From assembly GCA_038380795.1 (NCBI GenBank), contig CM076279.1, forward strand, positions 6,897,001 to 6,961,000: 64,000 nucleotides of DNA, written 5' to 3'. A program made the position numbers and the translations under genes. The stretch comes from Pyrocephalus nanus. Lineage: Eukaryota > Chordata > Aves > Passeriformes > Tyrannidae. The stretch's first letter is position 1. The number at the start of each line of letters is the position of its first letter. Below are positions 54,843 to 64,000 of the stretch, piece after piece. Under the pieces are notes generated by a model. That model had not been told where the DNA came from and did not search any database. It saw only the letters and a program-made list of their open reading frames with translations.

Positions 54843-57800
54843 CTAGTAAATGCCGTAGGTGGGCTCCTCCGTGTCCCGGTACCTGTCCAGGTACCTGAGG
54901 GGCTGCTGGCGCGGGAACTTCAGCTGGCGAGGGTGGTACACGGGCGGGCGCACGAACTCGAACACCGGCTCCCTCATGTCTGCAAAGGAAGGACACACCA
55001 CCTCAGCACGAGGGCTCAGATCCCAGCCCAGGCCCCCTCTCACCCCCATGGGCACTGGGCTGCTCGTTCCAAGCAGCCTTTTGGAGGTTGTTCCCTCAGG
55101 TTGCCGTTTGGAGGAGGGTGGCTCAGGAAGGACCCAGTCTGTGCTGATCCCAGACACATCCCAGGATGGAGTGAGAGCCTGCAGCCACACGGGATCATGT
55201 CCCAACCACCCCCTCCAGCATTCCCACACACTGCATTCCTTACTGAGCAGCTGATGGAAGATGGAAGTGACGGAGCTGTCCCACTGGCACTGGAAGAAGG
55301 CCAGCCCTGCTGGGGTCATGGCGTCCTCGTGCTTTCTGTAGAAGTCAAACGTGCTGAAGGTTCTCATCTTGAGGCTGTAGCTGGAAAAGAGACACAAGCA
55401 CAAGGGCTGAGCTGAACCTCTCCTTGCAGCAGCACCCTGGGAGGCAACTGCTCCACATCACCCCAGAGCCTATGAAACAGAGGGAAAAGGGAGCCAGCAA
55501 AAGGAAATCTCCCAGTGTCTCCAGCTCTGTGCACATTTCTGCCCCAGGCAGGGCAAACCACTGTCACAGCAGCCTGTTCCGTAGCAACAGGACTCTGCAG
55601 GGCTGGGATTGTGGCTGCAGGGGACACACACACCCAAAGCAGCCCTGGAGAACCCTGTGCAGTGAAAGGAACTGCCCTCCTACCGCAGTGACAGGCGGGT
55701 GAACACAGCAAGCAGTAACAGCAGAATTACCACGGCGTCGGCCGAGTGTCCTCGCGGAAGTCGATGGGACGGTCTTGCTTGAAGAGGAGGAAGATGAAGC
55801 GATGGTAGCCAGTCCCCATGGCAGGGAAGGGGGGCAGGTAGTGGCAGATCTCCTTTCCTGACTTGATATCATTGCCTGGGATGTTGGTCCTGAACACAAA
55901 GATATTTACTTGGCTGTGTATCCACTCGTTTCCCTCCAGCCGATTCAGCCAGGGTTGCCAATCACTCTGCCAAGTTTTGCAGTGACTTCTGCCCCATTTG
56001 ATAAGGGAACAGATAGCAGAGGCTGCTTTCATTGGAGGAAAAATGCCATCCAGTGATTGGAATGCCAAACAGCAGCAACACCTGGAACTCCTGCATCTTC
56101 AGCAGGACCCAGAACAGGAGGCTACAGGAGCTCATGGCAGGGGCACGAGGGAAAGCCATGGATGCCTGAGATGCTGGGGGAGTTCCTGCCTGCCCCCGAG
56201 TGTACTCACACCAGCCAGTGCAGGTACTCTGAGTCTGCATCCCTCAGATGTCCATCTGCCAACACACAACAGAGAAAGGTGACTTAGGGACGTCCTGGTG
56301 TTTGCATCGATCCCAAATGAGACTGCTCAGACCTGCTTTGATCAGAGGGAGCAGCTCGAGACCTCCCAGCATTCCTTTCCTATCACAAAACGAGCTCATT
56401 CCTATAGGATTGAGTTCAAAATGAGGAGCAAAGAACTCTGCAGATCTAATTCCAAGATTCTTGGAATCTTGCTGGTCAGCTGCTTCCCTTCACTGTGCCT
56501 TGGTTTCTCAGGGTGAAGAGTGTCAGCAAACCTGCCCTCCAGGCAGACTGCCAAGGGAGAGGAGTTTGGGGGTGGGAGTCAGGGAATTGTTGGTGTGACA
56601 CAGGTCCTGCTGTGTCACTGTTCTCTCTCTCAGCTGCTACAGATCTGGGGAGGCTACAATCGTTCCTACATATTACACATGTCCCTACCTGGCAGATATC
56701 ACATCACCTCTGGCTGTGCAGCCAAAAGAAACAGGAGTTAACCAAAAGCAGAGTGAAACAACCCAGTTTAATGTGTTCTTTTTAAAGAACTCACTGCTCA
56801 CCTGGATTTGTGAGCAACAAAGTCCAAAGGGAGCCTTTATCTGCCTCATATGACACTGCAGGGGGACTGGAAGCCTAAAAGGGCAACATAAAGAGAAGGT
56901 AAATCACCAAAACAACAGGTTGCATGAATTTGTCACAGGCAAGGCTGGAACACAACAAATGCTGGGCACAGCCAGGCCACTGGAATCCAGCTCCACCTGG
57001 ATTGCCCCCAGAGCATTAATAACCATCAGCCTGCTAACAGAAAGCCATCCTGCTGCAAATATCTGTCCTTATCAGGTCCAACAAATGCATTTCCTTCAGC
57101 ACAGAGGAAATGCTCCAGTAAGAGGAACATTGGAAGCATCTGACACAAACAGACAGACAGGAACAGGCTACCCACGGGGTCCAGGCTGTTCCCAGCTCCC
57201 CTCACGCACCTCTGACGGAGTCACCATGTTCCCATAGTAGATTGGCACGAGGTACTCGTCCTCTTGGTTGTAGTGCACCCTCAGGGCCACCCATGGGGTG
57301 AAGGTGGCCCCCTTGAAGAGGTCCCTGAACACCCCGCAGTGCTCGGCCACACGCTGCTTGTGGAACGGGCCACTGGTCCTCTCCCACTCTGCCCTCACCT
57401 CATCGAGGGGAATGAGCACTGCAGGGAGACAGGAGGGCTGCAGAGGCACAGCTGGGCCCTGGGGCAGCCAGGGCAGGGAGGGGGTGGTGGGCACTGACCC
57501 GTCTGGAGCCGCGCTGCTCTTTCCATCTCGGCATTCTGGCGGTTCCCCCTCAGGATCACCTTCCTCTCCCTGATCTGCTTGGCCCGTGACACCTTTTTGC
57601 GTGGCAGGCTGATGTCTGTCGGTGGCTCTTCAGGCAGGGGTGAAAAGATCACGCAGGTGAAATGTGTGAGCACCCAAAACACCCAAACACAACGCCCTGT
57701 GAAATGTCTGAGAGTGCGGGAAAGAGGCACAAACTTCCAGACACAGGGATCATGGAATCACAGAATGGTTTGGGTTGGGAGGGACCTTAGAGACCACAGA

Positions 57801-59744
57801 GTTCCAAACCCTGCCATGGGCAGGGACACCTTTCACTAGAAAAGACTCAAAAGGACCATCAGGACTTGATTCTGCACCTCCAGGCCCCTCCTCTTCCTTC
57901 CCCAGCTCACCACCCTCCCATTCCCAGCTTTAGGATTGGGAGCAGCTCAGTGTTATTTGCTACAGGTCTGGAACTCTGGGTCCTGCTCTGCTCTCTGTGG
58001 CACTACTGAGGCTCCAAAGAATCACTTCTTTGCTCTGTGACTTTTGGCAGGTCCTGGCCAGTCCCCCTCCTGTAAAATCACCACCCTTTTCCCCTGGAGA
58101 CACTTGCACTGTGCAAGGGCCAACCTTGTCCCAGAGCTCCTCACAGGGCAGGTCTGGGGGCAACCCCGTGTCCCCCAGAGCATCTTCCCAGCCCTCCAGC
58201 AGCCCCTCCCAGGGTACCTTTGGGGGGGTTGGTGTGCTGATGGTACGTCTTCCACCACTGGGGCTTCCTGCTCTCCTTCTCCGCCAGCCGGAAGTAGGGG
58301 GTGAAGCTCCGGTACTTCTCCAGGGTGTCCAGCTTACTGACATCGATGTCCTCATTGGGCATCGGCCCCAGGGGGGCTGCCCGCTTCCAGAGCACGGCTG
58401 AGTGGAGCAGGGAGAGAGGGATGAGCATGGAGCAGCAGCACAAGGCAGGCTGTGCCACCCCTGCCTCCCACAGCCGCGTTCCCACAATCCCAGAATCAAC
58501 CTGGGTGGAAAAGACCTCCGAGGTCATCGAGTCCAACCCCTGATCCAACCCTGCCGTGGTTACCAGACCGTGGCACTGATGCCACATCCAGTCTGTTCTT
58601 AGAAACCTCCAGGGATGGGGACTCCACTCCCTCCCTGGGCAGCCCCTTCCAATGGCTGAGCACTCTCTCTGGAAACATTTCTTCCTGATATTCAACCTAA
58701 ACCTCCCCTGGCACAGCTTCAGACTGTGCCCTCTTGTCCTACTGCTGGTGGCCTGGGAGAAGAGACTGGCACCCAGGATCACAGGATGGGACACCTCGGA
58801 AGGAACCACAGTGTCCCATCCGGTCCCACCTCCCTGCTCCAGCAGGGCCAGCCCAGAGCACATGGATTGTGTCCAGATGGTTCTGGGATATTCTCAGTGA
58901 GGAGATTCCACCCCTTCTCTGTTCTCTGCTCAGTGCTGGGTCACTGCACAGCCAAGAGGTTCTTCCTCCTGTCCAGGTGGAGCTTCCTGGGCATCAGTTC
59001 CTGCCCGTTGCTCTTGTGCCATTGCTGGCCCCCCCCAGCAGAGCCTGGGCCATCCTCTGCCCCCTCCCTGAGCCCCTGATACACCCTAGGAGTGTCTGAC
59101 ACACTGGGCAGTGTCTGAGACACACTGGGGATGTCTCGGTGTCTGCTCTGGAGGCTGAACAGCCCCAGCTCCCTCAGCCTTCTCTGCTCCCAGAGATGCT
59201 CCAGTCCCCAAATCCCCTCAGTCACCCCCCACGGGGCTCTCTCCAGCTCCACGTCTCTCTCATCCTGAGGAGTCCAGAACTGGACACAGGCTCCAGGTGA
59301 GGCCCCGCCAGGGCTGAGGAGAGGGGCAGGGTCGCTCCCTGCCCTGCTGGGAACGCTTCTTCTCCTGCAGCCCAGCGAACTCCTCGTCCCCCGGGCACTG
59401 CTGAGCCAGAGACAGCTCGCTGTGCACCAGGACCCCCCGCTCCATCTCCACAGAGCTGCTTTTCCAGCCCGTGCTGCAGTCTGGAGTTATCCCTTCCCAG
59501 CTGCAGGACCCTGCGCTTGCCTTTGCTGAACTTCAGACAGCTCCTATCTGCCCACCTCTACACCTGTCGAGGCTGCACAGCCCTCTGGGGTATCGGCCAC
59601 TTCCAGGCGGCCCGGAACGCTCCCCCCGCCTCTCCAGCCCCTCCTCCAGCCCGGTCCCGGCCCCCCGGCCCCCTCACCGGCCGTTCCGAAGCTCCGCCCG
59701 CCCCGGGCCCCGCGGAGCGCCGCGCTCAGCAAGGGCGCCGCCAT
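54843..59744 (-). CDS. MRPL38: MRPL38, mitochondrial ribosomal protein mL38 (complete, 9 exons)
   Basis: Exons 5' to 3': 59678-59744, 58218-58397, 57499-57627, 57210-57418, 56802-56874, 56210-56255, 55731-55889, 55244-55380, 54843-54979 (stop TAG 54843-54845). The joined frame is 378 aa (human 380). The N-terminus [19 protein letters not shown] is basic and hydrophobic, as expected of a mitochondrial targeting signal. The [24 protein letters not shown] block follows, then a phosphatidylethanolamine-binding-like (PEBP) fold in the middle and C-terminal half, ending [19 protein letters not shown]. Known role: structural protein of the mitoribosome large subunit, at the central protuberance. Exon 5 must use the acceptor at 56875 rather than a closer AG 19 nt downstream, and exon 6 the donor after GGT, to keep the frame. 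The Kozak context AAGATGGCG is strong. Confidence 0.96.
57748..57842 (-). mobile_element. CR1 LINE 3'-end fragment in MRPL38 intron 2
   Basis: The plus strand reads as the complement of an avian CR1 3' end: GAATCACAGAATGGTTTGGG, then GGGACCTTAGAGACCACAG, CCATGGGCAGGGACACCTTTC and CACTAGAA. About 95 bp, 5'-truncated as is typical. The element is in the same orientation as MRPL38. Confidence 0.9.
58490..58777 (-). mobile_element. CR1 LINE fragment A in MRPL38 intron 1
   Basis: A CR1 3' region in antisense on the plus strand: CCCAGAATCAACCTGGGTGG, AAAGACCTCCGAGGTCATCG, AGTCCAACC, CCAGGGATGGGGACTCC, CTTCCTGATATTCAACCTAA and CTCTTGTCCTACTGCTGG. It stops abruptly where the second copy's 3' end begins. 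Confidence 0.88.
58778..59590 (-). mobile_element. CR1 LINE fragment B in MRPL38 intron 1
   Basis: A second, longer CR1 copy of about 800 bp starts at a fresh 3' end (CAGGATCACAGGATGG). It continues through GGATTGTGTCCAGATGG, GTCCAGGTGGAGCTTCCTGG, AGGCTGAACAGCCCCAGCTC, CCAGAACTGGACACAGGCTC and GCTGCAGGACCCTGCGCTTG. It reaches to within about 90 bp of exon 1. The order matches the avian CR1 3' region as I remember it, with indels in the middle. Confidence 0.88.
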
Positions 59745-59860
59745 CTTGTGCGCCGGGCTGGGGGAAGGACCCCGTCCCCATGGCGACGGGAGCAGCGTCG
59801 CGTAGCCGTGACGTAGAAGGCCTCGCCGCCACGGGGCTGACCTTCGTAGCGCCTGGTTAG
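59745..59860 (-). promoter_or_regulatory. MRPL38: MRPL38 promoter with X-box-like and CRE-like sites
   Basis: CpG-rich sequence lies immediately 5' of the ATG at 59742-59744. GTCCCCATGGCGAC at 59774-59787 is a near-palindromic RFX X-box-like element, and TGACGTA at 59809-59815 is a CRE/ATF-like core. There is no TATA box. Both sites are motif matches only. Confidence 0.5.
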
Positions 59861-60475
59861 AAACGTCCCCACAGGCCCCGGGCTCCCCATCCTCCCCCTT
59901 TGCCCCCTGACGAGACTGTCCCAAACCCTCCTTCGTGCCACGGGCAGGGCACACACACCAAAGCTGTGCTCAGGACAAGGCCCTGTTCCTGCCTCTTTTG
60001 TTTGTACTTTAGTTCCCGCTTCCACAAAATCCGCAGGGAAACGTGTGCCTCCGGAATTTTATACCCTGCACACCCCACACATGCTGCCAGTCCCTCTGGG
60101 TCCGCGGGCTCCTTGTGAAGTCTTCCCCAGGAGGTGGCGTTGTTAGGAGTCCATCGCTCCCAGCAGAACCCCCGGTCCCTGAGCAGTGAAGTGTCACAAA
60201 GTGTCACTGCTTGGCACCAAAACCGCTCCTGCTCCATCACGAGAGGCTCAGTCAGCACTCGTGTGAGCCTCCTGGGAGCAGGAGAGGCTGGCATCGCTGT
60301 GGGATGGGACAGGGATCACTGCCCTGCAACTCTGAAAAGCAAAGCTCAGACTACATAAAACATCAAAATCCAACTAATTTAAGGTCTTCTGAATACTTCA
60401 CTCTACTCCCCCATTACTTCACGTGAGATCCACTGAAAGCAATGCGTGAAAAGAGAGACAATTTATCTTGAAAAC
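59861..60475. other. Short MRPL38-ACOX1 intergenic stretch
   Basis: About 0.6 kb without a gene, repeat or domain-encoding frame. In human this position holds FBF1, which encodes a protein of more than 1000 residues and cannot fit here. Confidence 0.7.
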
Positions 60476-62197
60476 ACATTTTTTGTAATTTATTAGATCT
60501 GTACATAGTTAACTAGTACTGTTCTCATTAGCATGTTTTTAACCTGCTCCCCCATCCTCCCTCCCCAGGCCGGCAGGCTGTTCCACGAGATCCTCTGGAA
60601 TCCTGAACAGCAGGGCTTCCACGGGACCCGGAACGCTCGGCAGCCCCCCGGCAAGTTTGATTAGTTTATTGAAAATTAAACATTTCATTCTGTTCAGCCA
60701 CTGCACGTGGAGCCAAACATTGTGTCTGATCATTGTTAGTGCCAGGAAAAAAACTCATCCATGAAAACTGATCCGAAATTAGAGACTAACAGATACCAAA
60801 GCTGCAGAGAAGCAGCTTCTCAGGTATTGCCTCAGAACTGCAGGATTTGGGTTTATGCTGAAGTTTTTTTGCCATTTTAAGCTCAAAGATGCCCTTAAAT
60901 CTGGTTTTATGTTTACTGGACAGAGTTATTGGCCTGGAAAAGCCCAAATGATTTTGCTTCTTTTCAGTTGTAGTGATTTCATGGGACAAGCAGGAGGTTC
61001 CCTTACAAGATAAATCCTTCCTGTTCAATCAAAGCACCGTGGCAAGGCCCAAGTCAGTATAAAAACAAAATCAAGCAAATCAGGGAAAGCTCCTTGGAAA
61101 TGCATGGCTTAAAAAAAAAAAAAAAACCAAAAAAAAAAACCAGTGGACACTTCACTCGGGATTGTCGTTCTCTTGACAAATGCCTTTAAAAACCAGGACA
61201 AGATCCCAGAACAACCTGAAGACCCGAGGACCTCGGTCAGCTGATTTCTGCCCTCCAATACTGGCTTCATCATTCCAGGTCAAATTTGCAGTTTTTACCA
61301 CTACATGTGGGTTTTTTTCCCCACCAAACCAAACATAAGTAACGTTTGTAAAGTGCTTTGAGATAGTGCTAGAAAATACTAACAGTGAAAAAAAAGGGGC
61401 AGAACATCTACCATCAGCACCCAGCTGATGATTCCTACGAGTTGTTTTTTATCCTCAGAGCAGCATCACTGTGTTCTCCTTTGACTTCTCATTAACCAGG
61501 AGCAAAGGTGCCAGTGCTGGAGGTGGCACACAGGGAAAAGGGGGTTCTGCAAGGCAGTGAAAGGATGTATTGGAAAGCAAAGGACACACGAATATTTCCT
61601 CTGGAAAGGTTCCTGAAGTGGAGCTCAGCAGAGAAGGATGGGCTTTTACTTCCCAGATACATCAGGAAAACAGTGCTGCACACAGGCTCACGTGCACAGG
61701 GCTATGCAGGAGGCTCCAGACAGCACAAATATTTGCCAAACAAGGTGGTGCTAATTTGAGAAAAAAATTAAAAAAAAAAAAAAAATTCAAGACACTGGGT
61801 TTTTTTTGGGGGGGAAGGACATAACTGCTCATCAGAAGCTACTGCTTGAGGGCTGTCAACTACTTCATAGTAAAGCCCTGCCCCTCTCCAGCTGACAGGA
61901 ACTTCTCTCTAGTTAGCAGCTTCACAAAAGCAATCCTTGTATAAATCCATAAAGCTTTCCCAGATTTTTAAAAGGTTAATTGTTACCATTATAATTGCAC
62001 TTTAAAACCAGGCATCAGTCCCTACGCACTCTCCCCAAACACCTCCTCCATTTACAAAAGTGGAAAAGAAAAGCTACAATTATTCACTGTCCTACAGCTA
62101 CAGGATTTGAAAGGTTTGATTCAGGTGCCTGAAGGAAGGATGCAAACACCCAGTTTTCAGGGCAGGACAAGAGTGCATTTTGAAAACCCTGCAGGCT
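60476..62197 (-). other. ACOX1: ACOX1 3' UTR
   Basis: Extends from the stop at 62198-62200 to minus-strand AATAAA hexamers (complements of 60665-60670 and 60489-60494), about 1.7 kb. AT-rich with A runs near 61110-61140 and 61768-61788. The distal hexamer was chosen as the end; the proximal one is an alternative. Confidence 0.6.
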
Positions 62198-64000
62198 TCA
62201 CAGCTTGGCTTGCATCGGCTTCAGGTGCTTGTGGAAAGATTCATGAACCTGCAAGAGGACAAGGCAGTGGTGACAAGGTCAGGTCTGGTCTTTGAAACAG
62301 TTTTAGCTCCTCATCTCTTGCAGTGTGTTTGTTTACTGAGGAAATTTGAATCACAGGCAGTTTGGAGATTTAAGAACAGCCAGATAATTCCTATATTTGA
62401 GTGTCTACATGACACAAAACATGACAATATAAAAAACATCCTGCCCACTGCCTCTCTTCAAAGAAAAGAAAGCAAGATATCTTATAGCCATACAATTATT
62501 TGGCATTTTAATTAAAAGAAAACTGGTCTCCTAAGGGGACTGTAATGAAGCTCCTAAGCCCCACTGACTTCAGAATTACAGAATATTGAGCAAGTTGTGG
62601 TGGGATTTAACTCCAGCTGCAGTCTCTGGCAGCCCATTGTAGGAGATACAGTCTGTCCTAATTAAAATAAGGGCACCACCAAGACAGGATTCAGTTTGGC
62701 TGATGGAACAGGGACACTGACTCTTCCCAGTTCAGTTTATTTTATTAGCTCAGCTGCTCCAGTCTCGGGGCAGATGTGCAACACCTGACACCTAAGTACT
62801 ACAAGGGAGCAATTTATTTTCATCTCCACTCACTGCTACTGCCTGAACACTGGAAGAACTGCCAGAAAACAAGTAAAGCTTTCACAGCTACTGTCACTAA
62901 GAAGAATCAACAGCAAGTGATAACTGCTTTTAAATTCAATGAGATGATTCAGTTGTTTCTCTGTGGAGTGTATCATCTCCTCCCTCGACTGAGAAACCCA
63001 AAAGCATCCCACATGAGGTACACGTGGGAAAATAACTACAGAAAGCAAACTGAAAGCAGGTTGCCAGTTCTGGTCCATTACTACCAGTGACTTTTCTCCT
63101 CCCTTCATCAATTACCTGCTGAGATCACTGGAGCATAATTAACAGCCCTAAATGGAGTTATTTCCCTGGGCACGTGTGAGGAAGAGGAAAAGAGGAAGAA
63201 ATAAGGTTCCCTTACCTGTGTTTTGTTCAGTGGGGATGTCTTTGCCCACTCGAACATGTTCTCGTAGACGTTGCCGTCGTAGCGGCCAAGCACAGATCCC
63301 AGATGGACATCATGGAAGTCAAAGGAGTCCACCAGGGCCACTGCATTGGGGCGAATCACAGCCAGGAGCTCCTTCACGTGCTGGTTCACTTGGGTAATTT
63401 GGGCACTGGTCAAGATACCCGCCTTGGGGGGGGCAGAAAAAGGGTTTGTAGAAGCCAAAAGAACCTTCCCTTCCCCGTGGTCTAACACGGGTCAGCCTTC
63501 CCAATGCAGCAGTTCATAAAACACCAGGGTTTTTTAGTTTACTAAGTAATTAAACTGGCAATTAGCCATAGTGCACAAGCAAAAGGAGATGCCCAGCCCA
63601 GCCCACCATACTGCCCAGCTGTTTCATCTTGGATGGGAGACTCGCTCCTTAGAGTGCCCCTTGTGCAAGTTTACTTGATGAATGTGCACATGTGGTTATT
63701 AAATTGCTCCTGGTTTCAGGGAATTTTTTAGGAAGCAGCAAAGAGGAAAAATGGGAAGACAAAACGTACCTGAAGACCAAATAAAACACTGCTGCACAAA
63801 TATATTCTGACAGAATGAGGAAAAAAGCAATGCCTGACAACTTAAACCCATTTACTGAAGTAAGAGTTGACATCTGGAACACAAGACCCCCTTTGAGAGA
63901 TCCAGCTCTTGGAGCATGTCTAACGTGTACCTCCTTTATTAACTCCTTGTTTTTTAACACACAACACCTGGTCACCAACTGGAAACCATTTCAGCTAAAC
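62198..64000 (-). CDS. ACOX1: ACOX1, peroxisomal acyl-CoA oxidase 1 (partial, last two coding exons)
   Basis: Two exons are visible: 63216-63422 (69 codons; [11 protein letters not shown] at its start, SPLNKTQ at its end) and 62198-62248 ([16 protein letters not shown], stop TGA 62198-62200). The segment [20 protein letters not shown] plus [19 protein letters not shown] is the C-terminal acyl-CoA oxidase domain. Known role: FAD-dependent, hydrogen peroxide-producing first step of straight-chain peroxisomal beta-oxidation. The protein ends AKL, a permitted PTS1 peroxisomal import signal, where mammals have SKL as I remember it. Sequence 63423-64000 is intron with no exon I can identify; the N-terminal and FAD-binding parts lie outside the window. 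Confidence 0.96.

Noticed and set aside
63423..64000. A further upstream ACOX1 exon
   Set aside because: Minus-strand frames here show no acyl-CoA oxidase residues and no paired splice sites; it reads as intron.

Overview
This is vertebrate nuclear DNA, most likely avian. It has canonical GT-AG introns, many of them very short, with GC-rich CpG-island first exons. Antisense-oriented CR1 LINE 3' ends of the type that dominates bird genomes lie in MRPL38 introns. The seven genes keep the order of human 17q25.1 (UNK, UNC13D, WBP2, TRIM47, TRIM65, MRPL38, ACOX1), which suggests the orthologous avian segment (chromosome 18 in chicken-like karyotypes; inferred from memory, not tested).

Layout: 1-251 is the terminal coding exon of UNK (+), followed by an AT-rich 3' UTR with several polyadenylation signals. 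7038-20598 (-) is a complete 32-exon UNC13D (Munc13-4, 1071 aa reconstructed) that converges on UNK. 20.8-27.3 kb shows no gene. 29599-35875 (-) is WBP2 (8 exons, 255 aa), with a CpG-rich promoter at 35.8-36.2 kb. 36.2-39.7 kb shows no gene. 40871-47459 (-) is TRIM47 (6 exons, 639 aa). 49398-53274 (-) is TRIM65 (6 exons, 519 aa). 54843-59744 (-) is MRPL38 (9 exons, 378 aa), whose first intron is largely CR1. 62198-64000 (-) holds the last two coding exons of ACOX1, ending in a PTS1-type tripeptide. Every reconstructed reading frame closes without a frameshift or stop, and every product length is within a few percent of the human orthologue as I remember it.

The genes do not form an operon-like unit. 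They cover RNA-binding and neuronal regulation (UNK), cytotoxic granule exocytosis (UNC13D), WW-domain coactivation (WBP2), two RING/B-box/SPRY ubiquitin ligases with identical intron phases (TRIM47 and TRIM65), the mitochondrial ribosome (MRPL38) and peroxisomal beta-oxidation (ACOX1). Observations worth following: a consensus ISRE 34 bp upstream of the TRIM65 ATG; three ZNF143/THAP11-type motifs at the WBP2 promoter; loss of the first PY motif in WBP2; no room for FBF1 between MRPL38 and ACOX1; an in-frame ATG opening UNC13D exon 2; and a weak UNC13D splice donor beside a stronger decoy. I found no CRISPR array, prokaryotic system, tRNA or other structured RNA gene, and no evidence of a wholly new biological system. 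All gene names rest on remembered protein similarity plus intron logic, not on a database search.
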